A stretch of 64,000 nt of DNA from Cellulomonas soli (GCF_013409305.1 NZ_JACBZJ010000001.1:744001-808000); one strand, 5' to 3'. Shown: positions 17,129 to 27,548, counted from the first letter of the stretch. Made by a program: numbers and translations. The notes: a model not told the origin generated them from the letters alone.

Positions 17129-18420
17129 CGCAAGAACCCTTCGTAGTGCCGCTGCTGCAGCTGGGACTCGATCTGCTTGACGGTCTCCAGGCCCACACCG
17201 ACGACGATGAGGATCGACGAACCGCCGAACGGGATGTTCTGACCGACACCCAGCACCAGGAACGTGATGGTCGGGATCAGTGCGACGAGGGCCAGGTAGA
17301 TCGAGCCCGGCGCCGTGATCCGCGAGATGACGTAGTCGAGGTACTCCGCCGTCGGACGGCCGGCCCGGATGCCCGGGATGAAGCCGCCGTACTTCTTCAT
17401 GTTGTCCGCGACCTCGTCCGGGTTGAACGTGATCGCCGTGTAGAAGTAGCAGAAGAAGATGATCAGCAGCACGTACAGGGCGATGTGCAGCGGCGAGCTC
17501 GTGCTCACCACGTACTGCTGGACCCACTGCACCCAGCCCGCCGTCTGGTCGGCGAACTGCGCGACCAGACCGGGCACCGCGAGCAGCGACGAGGCGAAGA
17601 TGACCGGGATGACGCCGGCCATGTTGATCTTGATCGGGATGTACGTGCTCGACCCGCCGTACATCTTGCGGCCGACCATGCGCTTGGCGTACTGCACCGG
17701 GATGCGCCGCTGAGACTGCTCGACGAAGACCACCAGGGCGATGACCAGCACGATGATCGCGAGCACCACGATGAACTTCGAGATGCCGTTGGCGCCACCG
17801 GCGATCGACCACATCGCCGTCGGGAACGAGGCCGCGATCGACGTGAAGATCAGCAGCGACATGCCGTTGCCGACACCGCGCTCCGTGATGAGCTCGCCGA
17901 GCCACATGATCAGGCCCGTGCCGGCGGTCATGGTGATCACCATGATGACCAGCGTGATCCAGCTGTCGTCAGGGATCACGTCGACGGTGCAGCCGGTGAA
18001 GAGCTGACCGGAGCGGGCGACCGTGATGATCGTGGTCGACTGCAGGATCGCCAGGGCGATCGTCAGGTACCGCGTGTACTGCGTCAGGCGGGCCGTGCCG
18101 GACTGACCCTCCTTGTGCAGCTCCTCGAACTTGGGGATGACCACACGGAGCAGCTGGATGATGATGCTCGCCGTGATGTACGGCATGATCCCCAGCGCGA
18201 AGACGGAGAGCTTGAGCATGGCCCCGCCGCTGAACAGGTTCACCAGCCCGAGCAGGTCGTTGTTCGCCGACTGGTCGATACACGTCTGCACGTTCGGGTA
18301 GGAGACGCCCGGCGTCGGCAGGAAGGAGCCGAAGCGGAACACGACCATGATGCCGATCGTGAAGAGCAGCTTGCGCCGCAGGTCGGGCGTCCGGAACGCC
18401 CGCACGAATGCGCTGAGCAC
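17125..18420 (-). CDS. secY: preprotein translocase subunit SecY
   Basis: Central channel of the Sec translocon with ten membrane helices in 431 residues. Conserved parts are the N-terminal AFRTPDLRRKLLFTIG, the plug region PGVSYPNVQ, ALGIMPYITASIIIQLL, LITERGVGNGMSLLIF, the cytosolic IPVQYAKR loop and FNPDEVADNMKKYGGFIPGI. The GTG at 18418-18420 has AGGAGG 4 nt upstream. A terminator at 18537-18568 separates it from rplO, so secY-adk-map probably has its own promoter. A minus-strand TATGGT at 18506-18511 is a possible -10 box with a weak -35. Its partner secE is at 54300. Confidence 0.97.
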   Translation of the reverse strand: MLSAFVRAFRTPDLRRKLLFTIGIMVVFRFGSFLPTPGVSYPNVQTCIDQSANNDLLGLVNLFSGGAMLKLSVFALGIMPYITASIIIQLLRVVIPKFEELHKEGQSGTARLTQYTRYLTIALAILQSTTIITVARSGQLFTGCTVDVIPDDSWITLVIMVITMTAGTGLIMWLGELITERGVGNGMSLLIFTSIAASFPTAMWSIAGGANGISKFIVVLAIIVLVIALVVFVEQSQRRIPVQYAKRMVGRKMYGGSSTYIPIKINMAGVIPVIFASSLLAVPGLVAQFADQTAGWVQWVQQYVVSTSSPLHIALYVLLIIFFCYFYTAITFNPDEVADNMKKYGGFIPGIRAGRPTAEYLDYVISRITAPGSIYLALVALIPTITFLVLGVGQNIPFGGSSILIVVGVGLETVKQIESQLQQRHYEGFLR

Positions 18421-18536
18421 CTGTCCTCCTGGGCCGCCGCAGCGGCATCTCGTGCGACCGGCACGTCCCGGTCGGTTCGTCCCGCACTCAGGCGGGCACC
18501 GCCGAACCATAACGGATCGTCGGTGAGGTACGGAAA

Positions 18537-18568
18537 GGGGCCGGTGGGAACTGTGCCCCACCGGCCCC
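18537..18568 (-). terminator. terminator after rplO
   Basis: A perfect 12-bp stem (ggggccggtggg with cccaccggcccc) lies 10 nt after the rplO stop and separates the S10-spc genes from secY. Confidence 0.75.
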
Positions 18569-18577
18569 GTCCATGGA

Positions 18578-19246
18578 TCAGTCCTGCGCGACGCTCCCGC
18601 CGGCAGCCACGATCTTCTCCTTCGCGGACGCGGAGTACGCGTCCACCGCGACGGAGACCTTGACCGTGATCTCGCCGGTGCCGAGCACCTTGACGGGCTC
18701 GCCCTTGCGGACGGCGCCCTTCGCGACCAGGTCGGCGACCGTCACGTCGCCACCGTCCGGGTACAGCGCCGAGAGCTTGTCCAGGTTGACGACCTGGTAC
18801 TCGACACGGAACGGGTTCTTGAAGCCACGGAGCTTGGGCAGCCGCATGTGCAGCGGCATCTGCCCGCCCTCGAAGCGGTCCGGCACCTGGTAGCGGGCCT
18901 TGGTGCCCTTGGTACCACGGCCGGCCGTCTTGCCCTTCGACGCCTCACCACGACCCACGCGGGTCTTGGCGGTCTTGGCGCCGGGGGCCGGACGCAGGTG
19001 GTGCACCTTGAGGGTGCCACCGGCACCCGGGGCCGCAGCGGCCTCGGCCGCCTTCTGCGCAGCCTCGGACTTGACCGCCTTCGTGGGGGCGGCCTCGGCC
19101 TTCGCCGCAGCCGCCTTCTTGGCCGGAGCCTTCTTGGCGGGCGCAGCCTCGGCGGCCTCCGCCGTGGCGGCGGCCTTCTTGGCGGGAGCCTTCTTCGCCG
19201 GGGCCTTGACCTCGGCGACCTCCTCGACGTTCTTCTCGTCGGCCAT
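18578..19246 (-). CDS. rplO: 50S ribosomal protein L15 with Ala/Lys-rich N-terminal extension
   Basis: Late-assembly large-subunit protein. The conserved body starts at about residue 75: [54 protein letters not shown]. Normal L15 is about 145-150 residues, but this one has 222. The extra 75 N-terminal residues are repeats of [12 protein letters not shown] type, like histone H1 or mycobacterial HupB tails. The ATG at 19244-19246 overlaps no gene but follows the rpmD stop closely; a GTG two codons upstream overlaps that stop and is also possible. It ends the spc transcription unit. Confidence 0.93.
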   Translation of the reverse strand: MADEKNVEEVAEVKAPAKKAPAKKAAATAEAAEAAPAKKAPAKKAAAAKAEAAPTKAVKSEAAQKAAEAAAAPGAGGTLKVHHLRPAPGAKTAKTRVGRGEASKGKTAGRGTKGTKARYQVPDRFEGGQMPLHMRLPKLRGFKNPFRVEYQVVNLDKLSALYPDGGDVTVADLVAKGAVRKGEPVKVLGTGEITVKVSVAVDAYSASAKEKIVAAGGSVAQD

Positions 19247-19248
19247 GG

Positions 19249-19431
19249 TCACTCGACCTCCTCGACCGCGACGAGGTGCGTCACCGTCTTGACCATGCCG
19301 CGGATCTCAGGACGGTCCTCCTTGACGACGACGTCGCCGATCCGCTTGAGGCCCAGGGTGCGCAGCGTGTCGCGCTGGTTCTGCTTGCCGCCGATGGCGG
19401 ACTTGGTCTGGGTCACCTTCAGACGGGCCAT
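19249..19431 (-). CDS. rpmD: 50S ribosomal protein L30
   Basis: Small large-subunit protein of 60 residues, standard for bacteria. It opens [20 protein letters not shown] and continues [15 protein letters not shown]. Its ATG overlaps the rpsE stop by one base (TGATG), and the start of rplO follows at once, so rpsE-rpmD-rplO are tightly coupled. Confidence 0.95.
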   Translation of the reverse strand: MARLKVTQTKSAIGGKQNQRDTLRTLGLKRIGDVVVKEDRPEIRGMVKTVTHLVAVEEVE

Positions 19432-20081
19432 CACGCACCCACCTTCGCCGCAGCGGCCGCTGCCTGGCCCGCCGCCTGGGCGCGCAGCAGCGCGGCCGGG
19501 ACGACGTGCTCGACCGGCAGACCGCGGCGCGCGGCCACGGCTTCCGGCTGCTCGAGGCCACGCAGGGCCGCGACGGTCGCGTGCACGATGTTGATCGCGT
19601 TCGAGGAGCCGAGCGACTTGCTCAGCACGTCGTGGATACCGGCGCACTCGAGCACGGCGCGGACCGGACCACCGGCGATCACACCGGTACCCGGCGAGGC
19701 CGGACGCAGGAAGACGACACCGGCAGCGGCCTCACCCTGGATGGGGTGAGGGATGGTGCCCTGGATGCGCGGGACGCGGAAGAAGTTCTTCTTCGCCTCC
19801 TCGACACCCTTGGCGATCGCCGCGGGCACCTCCTTGGCCTTGCCGTAGCCGACACCCACGGTGCCGTCGGCGTCGCCCACCACGACGAGCGCGGTGAAGC
19901 TGAACCGACGACCACCCTTGACGACCTTGGCCACGCGGTTGATCGTCACGACGCGCTCGACGAACGCGCTCTTCTCGGCGGCGTCGCCGCGGCGACCGCC
20001 GTCACGACGGCCGCCGTCGCGGCGGTCGCCGCCGGTGCCGCCCTGGGCGGCACCGGTGTTGCTGCGCTGAGGAGCAGCCAT
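19431..20081 (-). CDS. rpsE: 30S ribosomal protein S5
   Basis: Small-subunit protein with roles in translational accuracy and mRNA unwinding. It is 216 residues. The first 45 are a Gly/Arg/Asp-rich extension ([14 protein letters not shown]), seen in other actinobacteria. The conserved body has [40 protein letters not shown] and [17 protein letters not shown]. The ATG at 20079-20081 was chosen over an upstream in-frame start. The downstream rpmD ATG overlaps its stop. Confidence 0.95.
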   Translation of the reverse strand: MAAPQRSNTGAAQGGTGGDRRDGGRRDGGRRGDAAEKSAFVERVVTINRVAKVVKGGRRFSFTALVVVGDADGTVGVGYGKAKEVPAAIAKGVEEAKKNFFRVPRIQGTIPHPIQGEAAAGVVFLRPASPGTGVIAGGPVRAVLECAGIHDVLSKSLGSSNAINIVHATVAALRGLEQPEAVAARRGLPVEHVVPAALLRAQAAGQAAAAAAKVGA

Positions 20082-20118
20082 CAGTGAGTCCTCTTCTTCA
20101 GTGCGGAGTTCGTCGTCG

Positions 20119-20490
20119 TCACAGCGCCAGACCACCCTCGCGGGCACCGTCGGCCACCGCGGCCACACGGCCGTGGTACTTGTTGCCGCCGCGGTCGAAG
20201 ACGACCGAGTCGATGCCGGCAGCCTTAGCACGCGCGGCGACGAGCTCGCCGACCTTGCGGGCCTTCGCCGACTTGTCGCCGTCGAGCGCCCGCAGGTCCG
20301 CCTCGAGCGTCGACGCCGACGCCACGGTCTGCCCGATGCTGTCGTCGACGACCTGAGCCGTGATGTGCCGGGCGGACCGGGTCACGACCAGGCGCGGACG
20401 AACCGGCGAACCCTGGACCTTCTTGCGCAGGCGCAGGTGACGACGCTTGCGGGCGATGGACTTGCCCTTGCCCTTGATGCTGATCGCCAT
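20119..20490 (-). CDS. rplR: 50S ribosomal protein L18
   Basis: Binds 5S rRNA together with L5 and anchors it in the central protuberance. It is 123 residues. Family blocks are [54 protein letters not shown] and the C-terminal REGGL. It lies 3 nt after rplF and 37 nt before rpsE. Confidence 0.95.
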   Translation of the reverse strand: MAISIKGKGKSIARKRRHLRLRKKVQGSPVRPRLVVTRSARHITAQVVDDSIGQTVASASTLEADLRALDGDKSAKARKVGELVAARAKAAGIDSVVFDRGGNKYHGRVAAVADGAREGGLAL

Positions 20491-20493
20491 GGC

Positions 20494-21033
20494 TTACTTC
20501 CCAGCCTTTCCGACCTTGCGGCGCACGTTCTCGCCCGCGTACCGCACGCCCTTGCCCTTGTAGGGCTCGGGCTTGCGGATCTTGCGGATGTTCGCTGCGA
20601 CCTCGCCGACCTGCTGCTTGTCGATGCCCTGGACCGAGAACTTGGTCGGGCCCTCGACGGCGAACGTGATGCCCTCGGGTGCGGCGACGAGCACCGGGTG
20701 GCTGAAGCCGAGCGCGAACTCGAGGTCCGTGCCCTTCGCCGTCACGCGGTAACCGGTTCCGACGATCTCGAGCTTCTTGGTGTAGCCCTCCGTGACGCCC
20801 GTGACCAGGTTGGCCAGGAGCGTGCGGGTCAGGCCGTGCAGCGAACGCGAGGCGCGCTCGTCGTCGGGACGGGTGACCGCGAGGGCACCCGACTCGTCAC
20901 GGGTGACCGCGATGGGCGTGGGGATCGTGTGCGTCAGAGTGCCCTTGGGGCCCTTGACCGTCACGAGCGCGCCGTCGATGGTGACGTCGACGCCCGCCGG
21001 CACCGGGACGGGGATCCTGCCGATTCGGGACAT
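20494..21033 (-). CDS. rplF: 50S ribosomal protein L6
   Basis: Large-subunit protein near the factor-binding site. It is 179 residues. It begins [20 protein letters not shown], contains [10 protein letters not shown], and ends with the signature [19 protein letters not shown]. Spacing to rpsH is 24 nt and to rplR 3 nt within the spc gene string. Confidence 0.96.
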   Translation of the reverse strand: MSRIGRIPVPVPAGVDVTIDGALVTVKGPKGTLTHTIPTPIAVTRDESGALAVTRPDDERASRSLHGLTRTLLANLVTGVTEGYTKKLEIVGTGYRVTAKGTDLEFALGFSHPVLVAAPEGITFAVEGPTKFSVQGIDKQQVGEVAANIRKIRKPEPYKGKGVRYAGENVRRKVGKAGK

Positions 21034-21057
21034 GGCTGTTCTCCTCTCGTCTCGGGA

Positions 21058-21456
21058 TTACCAGACGTAGGCGAGGACTTCCCCACCCACGCCCTTCTTG
21101 GCGGCCTGCTTGTCGGTCAGGAGGCCGGAGGACGTGGACAGGATCGCCACACCCAGGCCGCCGAGAACCTTCGGCAGGTTGGTCGACTTGGCGTACACGC
21201 GCAGGCCCGGCTTGGACACGCGCTTGATGCCGGCGAGCGAACGCTCGCGGTTGGGGCCGTACTTCAGCGTGACGATGAGGTTCTTGCCCACAGGGGCGTC
21301 CTCCACCGTCCAGCCCGCGATGTAACCCTCTGCCTGGAGGATCTCCGCGATGTGCGACTTGAGCTTCGAGAACGGGATCGTCACCTGGTCGTGGTGCGCC
21401 GAGTTCGCGTTGCGCAGACGTGTCAGGAAGTCTGCGATCGGGTCGGTCATGGTCAT
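21058..21456 (-). CDS. rpsH: 30S ribosomal protein S8
   Basis: Central-domain 16S rRNA-binding protein and, in enteric bacteria, the translational repressor of the spc operon. It is 132 residues. It has [16 protein letters not shown], the RNA-binding segment [20 protein letters not shown] and [20 protein letters not shown]. The start may be the ATG at 21454-21456 or the second ATG two codons later; GAAGG upstream favours the first. Confidence 0.95.
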   Translation of the reverse strand: MTMTDPIADFLTRLRNANSAHHDQVTIPFSKLKSHIAEILQAEGYIAGWTVEDAPVGKNLIVTLKYGPNRERSLAGIKRVSKPGLRVYAKSTNLPKVLGGLGVAILSTSSGLLTDKQAAKKGVGGEVLAYVW

Positions 21457-21533
21457 CGGGCTTCAGCCCTTCCTCGCCGGGGTATCCCTCCCCGCGCAGT
21501 GCAGGGAGGGACCTACCGACGGTCGTGTGGTTC

Positions 21534-21719
21534 TTACCAGCTGCTCTTGGTCACGCCGGGCAGCTCACCGCGGTGAGCCATCTCGCGCACGCAGATACGG
21601 CACAGGCCGAACTTGCGGTACACCGAGTGCGGACGACCGCACCGCTGGCACCGCGTGTACGCGCGGACACCGAACTTCGGCTTGGCCGCGGCCTTGTTGA
21701 TCAGGGCGGTCTTCGCCAT
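21534..21719 (-). CDS. rpsZ: 30S ribosomal protein S14, zinc-binding type Z
   Basis: Small-subunit head protein of 61 residues. It is the short form with two CxxC pairs (CQRCGRPH and CRICVRE) that bind zinc. Many actinobacteria keep a second, zinc-independent rpsN elsewhere that is derepressed when zinc is scarce. It starts [17 protein letters not shown] and ends GVTKSSW. It lies one base after rplE and 77 nt before rpsH. Confidence 0.96.
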   Translation of the reverse strand: MAKTALINKAAAKPKFGVRAYTRCQRCGRPHSVYRKFGLCRICVREMAHRGELPGVTKSSW

Positions 21720-21720
21720 G

Positions 21721-22290
21721 TCAGTTCTCCTTGAACGGGAAGCCGAGGAGCTTGAGGAACGCGCGTCCCTCAGCGTCGGTGCCGGCCGTGGTCACGACGG
21801 TGATGTCCATGCCGCGGACCCGGTCGATCTTGTCCTGGTCGATCTCGTGGAAGACGGACTGCTCCACGAGGCCGAAGGTGTAGTTCCCGTTCCCGTCGAA
21901 CTGCTGCGGCGAGAGGCCACGGAAGTCACGGATGCGGGGCAGGGCCGTCGAGAGCAGACGGTCCAGGAACTCCCAGGCACGGTCGCCACGCAGCGTGACG
22001 TGCGCACCGATCGGCATGCCCTCACGGAGCTTGAACTGTGCGATCGACTTGCGGGCCTTGGTGACCTGCGGCTTCTGACCCGTGATCTGGGTCAGGTCGC
22101 GGATCGCGCCCTCGATGAGCTTGGAGTCCTTCGCGGCCTCTCCGACACCCATGTTGACGACGACCTTGACCAGGCGCGCGACCTGGTTGATGTTCTCGTG
22201 ACCGAACTCCTCGCGGAGCGCGGCACGGATCTCGTCGTTGTACTTGGACTTCAGGCGCGGCAGCGCCGGTGCGGTGATCGTGTCGCTCAT
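21721..22290 (-). CDS. rplE: 50S ribosomal protein L5
   Basis: 5S rRNA-binding protein that touches the P-site tRNA. It is 189 residues. Conserved blocks are [40 protein letters not shown] and the C-terminal [18 protein letters not shown]. Its ATG overlaps the rplX stop by one base (TGATG). Confidence 0.96.
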   Translation of the reverse strand: MSDTITAPALPRLKSKYNDEIRAALREEFGHENINQVARLVKVVVNMGVGEAAKDSKLIEGAIRDLTQITGQKPQVTKARKSIAQFKLREGMPIGAHVTLRGDRAWEFLDRLLSTALPRIRDFRGLSPQQFDGNGNYTFGLVEQSVFHEIDQDKIDRVRGMDITVVTTAGTDAEGRAFLKLLGFPFKEN

Positions 22291-22631
22291 CAGATGTCCT
22301 TACCGGAGCGCTTGGCGACGCGGACGCGAACCGTCCGGGTGCGGCCGTCACGCTCGACCTGCTCGGTGCGGTAGCCGACCCGGGTGCCCTTCTTGGTCTC
22401 CGGGTCCACGAGCATCACGTTGCTGATGTGGATGGGGGCCTCGATGGTCTCGATGCCGCCGGTCCGGGTGCCGCGGGCGGTCTGGCCGGCCTTCACGTGC
22501 TTCTGCACGCGCTGGACGCCCTCCACCACGACACGCTGGGACTCGACGAGCACCTCGAGGACGCGGCCCTGCTGGCCCTTGTCCCGGCCCGAGATGACGA
22601 CGACGAGGTCGCCCTTCTTGATCTTCGCCAT
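22290..22631 (-). CDS. rplX: 50S ribosomal protein L24
   Basis: Assembly-initiator protein near the tunnel exit with an N-terminal KOW motif. It is 113 residues. The KOW segment is [20 protein letters not shown], and [12 protein letters not shown] and [20 protein letters not shown] follow. It lies 2 nt after rplN and overlaps rplE by one base. Confidence 0.96.
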   Translation of the reverse strand: MAKIKKGDLVVVISGRDKGQQGRVLEVLVESQRVVVEGVQRVQKHVKAGQTARGTRTGGIETIEAPIHISNVMLVDPETKKGTRVGYRTEQVERDGRTRTVRVRVAKRSGKDI

Positions 22632-22633
22632 GG

Positions 22634-23002
22634 TCAGAGCACCTCCGGTGCCAGCGAGATGATCTTCATGAACTTCTTGTCGCGCAGCTCGCGACCGACC
22701 GGACCGAAGATGCGGGTCCCGCGGGGCTCACCGTCGTTCTTGAGGATGACCGCGGCGTTCTCGTCGAACTTGATGTACGAGCCGTCCGGACGCCGGCGCT
22801 CCTTGCGGGTGCGCACGATGACCGCCTTGACGACGTCGCCCTTCTTCACGTTGCCACCGGGGATGGCGTCCTTCACGGTGGCGACGATGACGTCACCGAT
22901 CCCGGCGTAGCGGCGGCCGGAGCCGCCGAGGACACGGATGCAGAGGATCTCCTTGGCACCCGTGTTGTCGGCGACACGAAGTCGCGACTCCTGCTGAATC
23001 AT
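22634..23002 (-). CDS. rplN: 50S ribosomal protein L14
   Basis: Intersubunit-bridge protein of the large subunit, 122 residues. It begins [20 protein letters not shown] and contains [20 protein letters not shown] and [20 protein letters not shown]. It follows a 152-bp gap after rpsQ that holds a strong hairpin (23083-23128). This gene may therefore have its own promoter or be under attenuation. Confidence 0.96.
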   Translation of the reverse strand: MIQQESRLRVADNTGAKEILCIRVLGGSGRRYAGIGDVIVATVKDAIPGGNVKKGDVVKAVIVRTRKERRRPDGSYIKFDENAAVILKNDGEPRGTRIFGPVGRELRDKKFMKIISLAPEVL

Positions 23003-23082
23003 CTGTTGCTCCTGTCGTCTGGCGGGTTCTCACACCGAGGCGTGAGCCTGGCCGAACGGATAGTTGCCGTGATGCACACGTC

Positions 23083-23128
23083 GCGTGGGTGCCGGCTCGT
23101 TCCGGACGGACCGGACCGGCACCCACGC
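23083..23128 (-). other. hairpin in the rpsQ-rplN gap
   Basis: A perfect 13-bp stem (gcgtgggtgccgg with ccggcacccacgc) and 20-nt loop lie between two genes that are usually contiguous. It could end or attenuate S10-operon transcription before rplN, or mark RNA processing. Confidence 0.55.
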
Positions 23129-23154
23129 CCGTGGGCAACTGGGGGTGGTGCTGC

Positions 23155-23454
23155 TTACTTGGCCTTCTCGAGGATCTCGACCAGACGCCACCGCTTGGTG
23201 GACGACAGGGGCCGGGTCTCCATGATGACGACCAGGTCGCCGATGCCGGCGCTGTTCTGCTCGTCGTGGGCCTTGATCTTGCTGCTGCGACGGATGACCT
23301 TGCCGTAGAGCGGGTGCTTGACCCGGTCCTCGACCTCGACCACGACGGTCTTGTCCATCTTGTCGCTGACCACGTAGCCACGCCGCGTCTTGCGGTGCGG
23401 ACGTGCCTCGCTGACCGCGGTGGTGGTCTCCGCGTTCTTCTCGTTCGCGCTCAT
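23155..23454 (-). CDS. rpsQ: 30S ribosomal protein S17
   Basis: Primary 16S rRNA-binding protein with an OB fold. It is 99 residues, including a 20-residue N-terminal extension rich in Glu, Ala and Thr before the conserved [39 protein letters not shown] and [20 protein letters not shown] complete the family pattern. It lies 7 nt after rpmC. Confidence 0.95.
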   Translation of the reverse strand: MSANEKNAETTTAVSEARPHRKTRRGYVVSDKMDKTVVVEVEDRVKHPLYGKVIRRSSKIKAHDEQNSAGIGDLVVIMETRPLSSTKRWRLVEILEKAK

Positions 23455-23461
23455 CGTGACC

Positions 23462-23701
23462 TCACTCGCTCGCGCTCGGGGCGGTACGGATGCCGAGCTC
23501 GCGCTCTCGCAGGATCGTGTAGATCCGGGCGATGTCCTTGCGGACGGCCTTCAGACGCCCGTGGCTCTCGAGCTGGCCCGTCGCCGACTGGAAGCGGAGG
23601 TTGAACAGCTCCTCCTTGGCCTTCTTCAGCTCGGCGACCAGCTTCTCGTCGTCGAAGGCGTCCAGCTCGCTGGGAGCCAGATCCTTGGTTCCGATAGCCA
23701 T
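23462..23701 (-). CDS. rpmC: 50S ribosomal protein L29
   Basis: Helical-hairpin protein at the tunnel exit, close to the SRP and trigger-factor docking site. It is 79 residues with [18 protein letters not shown] and [20 protein letters not shown]. The ATG overlaps the rplP stop by one base. The C-terminus [12 protein letters not shown] is slightly longer than usual. Confidence 0.95.
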   Translation of the reverse strand: MAIGTKDLAPSELDAFDDEKLVAELKKAKEELFNLRFQSATGQLESHGRLKAVRKDIARIYTILRERELGIRTAPSASE

Positions 23702-24117
23702 CAGTTACCACCCTCGCGAACCACGAAACGGGTCTTCATCGGGAGCTTGTGCTGCGCGCGGCGCATGGCCTCGCGAGCCAGCGGCTCCGGGACGCCGGCG
23801 AGCTCGAACATCACTCGGCCGGGCTTGACGTTGGCGATCCACCACTCGGGCGAACCCTTACCGGAACCCATGCGGGTCTCGGCAGGCTTCTTCGTGAGGG
23901 GGCGGTCCGGGTAGATGTTGATCCAGACCTTCCCTCCACGCTTGATGTGGCGGGTCATGGCGATACGCGCAGCCTCGATCTGCCGGTTCGTGACATACGC
24001 AGGCTCGAGGGCCTGGATGCCGAACTCACCGAACGTGATCGACGTGCCACCCGTGGCGGCGCCGGAGCGCCCGGGGTGGTGCTGCTTGCGGTGCTTCAGC
24101 CTGCGCGGGATCAGCAC
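23701..24117 (-). CDS. rplP: 50S ribosomal protein L16
   Basis: Binds near the A site and helps position tRNA. It is 138 residues. Recognised by [58 protein letters not shown] and [19 protein letters not shown]. It lies 3 nt after rpsC and overlaps rpmC by one base. Confidence 0.96.
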   Translation of the reverse strand: MLIPRRLKHRKQHHPGRSGAATGGTSITFGEFGIQALEPAYVTNRQIEAARIAMTRHIKRGGKVWINIYPDRPLTKKPAETRMGSGKGSPEWWIANVKPGRVMFELAGVPEPLAREAMRRAQHKLPMKTRFVVREGGN

Positions 24118-24120
24118 GGC

Positions 24121-24960
24121 TCAGGCCTCCGTTCCGGTCTCGGTCGCGGCCTCGGCGGCCGGAGCCGACTCGGTCGCGGTGGCCTCAGCCGGGGCGTCGG
24201 ACCGCTCGGGGCGACGACCCGCAGTACGCGGGCCGCGGTCGCCACCGCGCTCAGGACGGTCGCTGCGCGGACCACGAGCCGGGCGCGGGGCCTGGCTCGC
24301 CTGCTCGCGGGCGAACTCCTTCTCGGTCATGTCGCCCTTGTAGACCCACACCTTGACGCCGATGCGCCCGAAGGTCGTGCGGGCCTCGAAGAAGCCGTAG
24401 TCGATGTTCGCGCGGAGCGTGTGCAGCGGCACGCGACCCTCGCGGTAGAACTCCGTGCGGCTCATCTCCGCGCCGCCGAGGCGACCGGAGACCTGCACGC
24501 GGATGCCCTTGGCGCCGGCGCGCTGCGCCGACTGGATGCCCTTGCGCATGGCACGACGGAACGACACACGGCTCGCGAGCTGCTCGGCGATGCCCTGGGC
24601 GACCAGCTGAGCCTCGATCTCGGCGTTCTTGACCTCGAGGATGTTCAGCTGGACCTGCTTGCCCGTGAGCTTCTCGAGCTCGCCGCGGATGCGGTCGGCC
24701 TCCGCGCCACGACGCCCGATGACGATGCCCGGGCGGGCGGTGTGGATGTCGACGCGGACGCGGTCACGCGTGCGCTCGATCTCGACCTTGGCGATGCCCG
24801 CGCGCTCCAGACCCGTGCCCATGAGCTTGCGGATCTGCACGTCCTCGCGGACGTAGTCGCGGTACCGCTGACCCGGCTTGGTCGAGTCGGCGAACCAACG
24901 CGAACGGTGGTCGGTCGTGATGCCCAGGCGGTACCCGAGCGGGTTGACCTTCTGTCCCAC
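24121..24960 (-). CDS. rpsC: 30S ribosomal protein S3
   Basis: Head protein lining the mRNA entry channel, with a KH domain. It is 279 residues. The core is [20 protein letters not shown], the KH region [20 protein letters not shown], and [20 protein letters not shown]. After about residue 215 the sequence becomes a low-complexity Arg/Pro/Gly/Ala tail ending ATETGTEA, typical of actinobacterial S3. Its ATG overlaps the rplV stop. Confidence 0.96.
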   Translation of the reverse strand: MGQKVNPLGYRLGITTDHRSRWFADSTKPGQRYRDYVREDVQIRKLMGTGLERAGIAKVEIERTRDRVRVDIHTARPGIVIGRRGAEADRIRGELEKLTGKQVQLNILEVKNAEIEAQLVAQGIAEQLASRVSFRRAMRKGIQSAQRAGAKGIRVQVSGRLGGAEMSRTEFYREGRVPLHTLRANIDYGFFEARTTFGRIGVKVWVYKGDMTEKEFAREQASQAPRPARGPRSDRPERGGDRGPRTAGRRPERSDAPAEATATESAPAAEAATETGTEA

Positions 24961-25337
24961 TAGCGGTTCCCTCCCTTGGTTGTGGCCTTCTCGCGCTCGG
25001 CGACGACGACCGTGATGTGGCTCGTACGCTTGAGGATCCGGCCGGCGCGACCCTGCGCGCGCGGACGGAACCGCTTCATCGTCGGGCCCTCGTCGACGAA
25101 GACCTCAGAGATGTAGAGGTCCTTCTCGTCCAGACGCTCGTTGCTGCGCTTGGCAGCTTCACGAGCGTTCGCGATCGCCGACTCGACGACCTTGAGGACG
25201 GTCTCCCCCGCGGCCTGCGGTGCGAACTTCAGCACCGCCACGGCCTCGCCGGCCTGCTTGCCACGGATGAGGTCCACGACGCGCCGGGCCTTCTGGGGCG
25301 TGACGCGGACGAACCGCGCCTTCGCCTTGGCTTCCAT
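24960..25337 (-). CDS. rplV: 50S ribosomal protein L22
   Basis: Its long beta-hairpin lines the peptide exit tunnel and is the site of macrolide-resistance changes. It is 125 residues with [40 protein letters not shown] and the hairpin [20 protein letters not shown]. The hairpin matches the normal family pattern with no insertion. It lies 52 nt after rpsS. Confidence 0.96.
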   Translation of the reverse strand: MEAKAKARFVRVTPQKARRVVDLIRGKQAGEAVAVLKFAPQAAGETVLKVVESAIANAREAAKRSNERLDEKDLYISEVFVDEGPTMKRFRPRAQGRAGRILKRTSHITVVVAEREKATTKGGNR

Positions 25338-25389
25338 TGCTGTCCTGCCTTCTGTCTTGTGCCGTCAGGGCGTCACCAGCTGACCGAGG

Positions 25390-25671
25390 TCAGCGGCGAC
25401 GACCCTTCCGGTCGTCCTTCTCGTGGCCGCGGAAGGTCCGCGTGGGGGCGAACTCGCCGAGCTTGTGGCCGACCATCGACTCGGTGACGAACACCGGGGC
25501 GTGCTTGCGACCGTCATGCACGGCGAACGTGTGACCGAGGAAGTCCGGCGTGATGACCGAACGACGCGACCACGTCTTGATGACGTTCTTGGTCCCGGCC
25601 TCGTTCTGGACGTCGACCTTCTTCTGGAGGTGTCCGTCGACGAACGGGCCCTTCTTCAGGCTGCGTGGCAT
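25390..25671 (-). CDS. rpsS: 30S ribosomal protein S19
   Basis: Head protein close to the A-site finger of 23S rRNA. It is 93 residues: [40 protein letters not shown] and [18 protein letters not shown]. It lies 12 nt after rplB. The C-terminus DDRKGRRR is basic, as usual. Confidence 0.96.
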   Translation of the reverse strand: MPRSLKKGPFVDGHLQKKVDVQNEAGTKNVIKTWSRRSVITPDFLGHTFAVHDGRKHAPVFVTESMVGHKLGEFAPTRTFRGHEKDDRKGRRR

Positions 25672-25683
25672 CTCGGGCTCCTA

Positions 25684-26520
25684 TCAGCGCTTCTTGCCGG
25701 TACGCCGACGGCGCACGATGAGCTTGTCGCTCGGCTTGTTCGGACGACGGGTACGGCCCTCGGGCTGACCCCACGGGCTGACCGGGTGGCGACCACCGGA
25801 GGTCTTGCCCTCACCACCACCGTGCGGGTGGTCGATCGGGTTCATGGCGACACCACGGACGGTCGGGCGCTTGCCCTTCCAGCGCATGCGGCCGGCCTTG
25901 CCCCAGTTGATGTTCGACTGCTCGGCGTTGCCGACCTCGCCGATCGTCGCGCGGCAGCGCAGGTCGACGTTGCGGATCTCGCCGGACGGCATGCGCAGCT
26001 GCGCGTACGGGCCGTCCTTGGCGACGAGCTGCACCGACGTCCCGGCCGAACGTGCGATCTTCGCGCCGCCGCCGGGCTTGAGCTCGATGGCGTGGATGAC
26101 CGTACCGGTCGGGATGTTGCGCAGGGGCAGGTTGTTGCCCGGCTTGATGTCGGCACCGGCACCGGCCTCGACGACATCGCCCTGCGACAGCTTGTTGGGC
26201 GCGATGATGTAGCGCTTCTCGCCGTCCGCGTAGTGCAGGAGCGCGATGCGCGCCGTGCGGTTCGGGTCGTACTCGATGTGCGCGACCTTGGCGGGCACGC
26301 CGTCCTTGTCGTGGCGACGGAAGTCGATGACGCGGTACGCACGCTTGTGACCGCCACCCTGGTGGCGGGTCGTCACACGACCGGTGGAGTTGCGGCCACC
26401 CGTCTTGTGCAGCGGACGGACGAGCGACTTCTCCGGCTGCGAGCGCGTGATCTCGACGAAGTCGGCGACCGACGAGCCACGACGGCCCGGCGTCGTCGGC
26501 TTGTACTTACGGATTCCCAT
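25684..26520 (-). CDS. rplB: 50S ribosomal protein L2
   Basis: One of the most conserved ribosomal proteins, needed for peptidyl-transferase assembly. It is 278 residues. It begins [20 protein letters not shown] and contains [40 protein letters not shown] and the C-terminal [20 protein letters not shown] carrying the functionally important histidine. The ATG at 26518-26520 was preferred to a 30-codon upstream extension. Confidence 0.97.
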   Translation of the reverse strand: MGIRKYKPTTPGRRGSSVADFVEITRSQPEKSLVRPLHKTGGRNSTGRVTTRHQGGGHKRAYRVIDFRRHDKDGVPAKVAHIEYDPNRTARIALLHYADGEKRYIIAPNKLSQGDVVEAGAGADIKPGNNLPLRNIPTGTVIHAIELKPGGGAKIARSAGTSVQLVAKDGPYAQLRMPSGEIRNVDLRCRATIGEVGNAEQSNINWGKAGRMRWKGKRPTVRGVAMNPIDHPHGGGEGKTSGGRHPVSPWGQPEGRTRRPNKPSDKLIVRRRRTGKKR

Positions 26521-26551
26521 GGGGACTAGTCCTCTTCTGCTCTCGGGCCGC

Positions 26552-26854
26552 TCAGCCGACCGGTCCGCCGAAGATGTCGATCGTTCCCTCGCGGAGGGTG
26601 ACGATCGCACGCTTCGTGTCCTTGCGGCGGCCGATTCCGAACCGGGTCCGTCGGGCCTTGCCCTGACGGTTCGCGGTGTTGACCGAGTCGACCTTGACGC
26701 CGAAGACCTGCTCGACGGCGATCTTGATCTCGGTCTTGTTCGCCCGCGGGTCGACGAGGAAGGTGTACTTCCCCTCGTCGAGCAGGCCGTAGCTCTTCTC
26801 CGAGACGACCGGCGCGATCAGGATGTCGCGCGGGTCCTTACCGACGGCGGTCAC
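26552..26854 (-). CDS. rplW: 50S ribosomal protein L23
   Basis: Tunnel-exit protein that docks trigger factor and SRP. It is 100 residues with [39 protein letters not shown] and [19 protein letters not shown]. The start is the GTG at 26852-26854, overlapping the rplD stop (GTGA), which indicates translational coupling. No closer Shine-Dalgarno start exists. Confidence 0.95.
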   Translation of the reverse strand: MTAVGKDPRDILIAPVVSEKSYGLLDEGKYTFLVDPRANKTEIKIAVEQVFGVKVDSVNTANRQGKARRTRFGIGRRKDTKRAIVTLREGTIDIFGGPVG

Positions 26855-27543
26855 TTGGTCTCCTCCTGCGCCTCGGACTCGGTGGCGACAGCAGTAGCAC
26901 CGCGACCCTTGGTCGGGCCGGCGAGGAACGCGTCGAGCGCGCCCTGCGTGAAGACCACGTCGTCCGAGATCAGCACGTCGTACGTGTTGAGCTGGTCGGC
27001 GACGAGCAGGTGGACCCGCTCGACGTTGCGCAGCGACTTCCACGTGATCTCGTCGGAGCGCTCGACCACGACCAGGACGTTCTTGCGACCCGACAGGTTG
27101 TCGAGAACCGCCAGAGCGGACTTGGTCGACGGCGCGGCGCCCGGGGCGAACCCGGAGACGACGTGCACGCGGCCGGCGCGGGCGCGGTCCGAGAGAGCAC
27201 CGCGGAGCGCCGCGGCCTTCATCTTCTTCGGGGTCCGCTGGCTGTAGTCGCGCGGGGTCGGGCCGTGGACGACGCCACCACCGGCGAACTGCGGCGCACG
27301 GGTCGAGCCCTGACGGGCGCGGCCGGTGCCCTTCTGCTTGTACGGCTTCTTGCCGCCACCGGAGACCTCACCACGGGACTTCGTGTCGTGGGTTCCCTGG
27401 CGCGCCGCGGCGAGCTGGGCGACGACGACCTGGTGGATCAGCGGGACGTTCGTCTGCACGTCGAAGACGTCACCGGGCAGGTCGGCCGTACCGGCCTTCT
27501 TGCCCTCGGAGTCCAGGACGTCGACGGTCAGCGTGTCGCTCAT
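26851..27543 (-). CDS. rplD: 50S ribosomal protein L4
   Basis: Large-subunit protein lining the tunnel; in enterics it also represses its own operon. It is 230 residues. Conserved parts are the extended loop [20 protein letters not shown] with [20 protein letters not shown], then [15 protein letters not shown]. The start is the ATG at 27541-27543. A GTG three codons upstream (27550-27552) has better Shine-Dalgarno spacing and overlaps the end of rplC, so the true N-terminus may be three residues longer. The C-terminus carries a short acidic tail. Confidence 0.95.
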   Translation of the reverse strand: MSDTLTVDVLDSEGKKAGTADLPGDVFDVQTNVPLIHQVVVAQLAAARQGTHDTKSRGEVSGGGKKPYKQKGTGRARQGSTRAPQFAGGGVVHGPTPRDYSQRTPKKMKAAALRGALSDRARAGRVHVVSGFAPGAAPSTKSALAVLDNLSGRKNVLVVVERSDEITWKSLRNVERVHLLVADQLNTYDVLISDDVVFTQGALDAFLAGPTKGRGATAVATESEAQEETK

Positions 27544-27548
27544 GCGGT

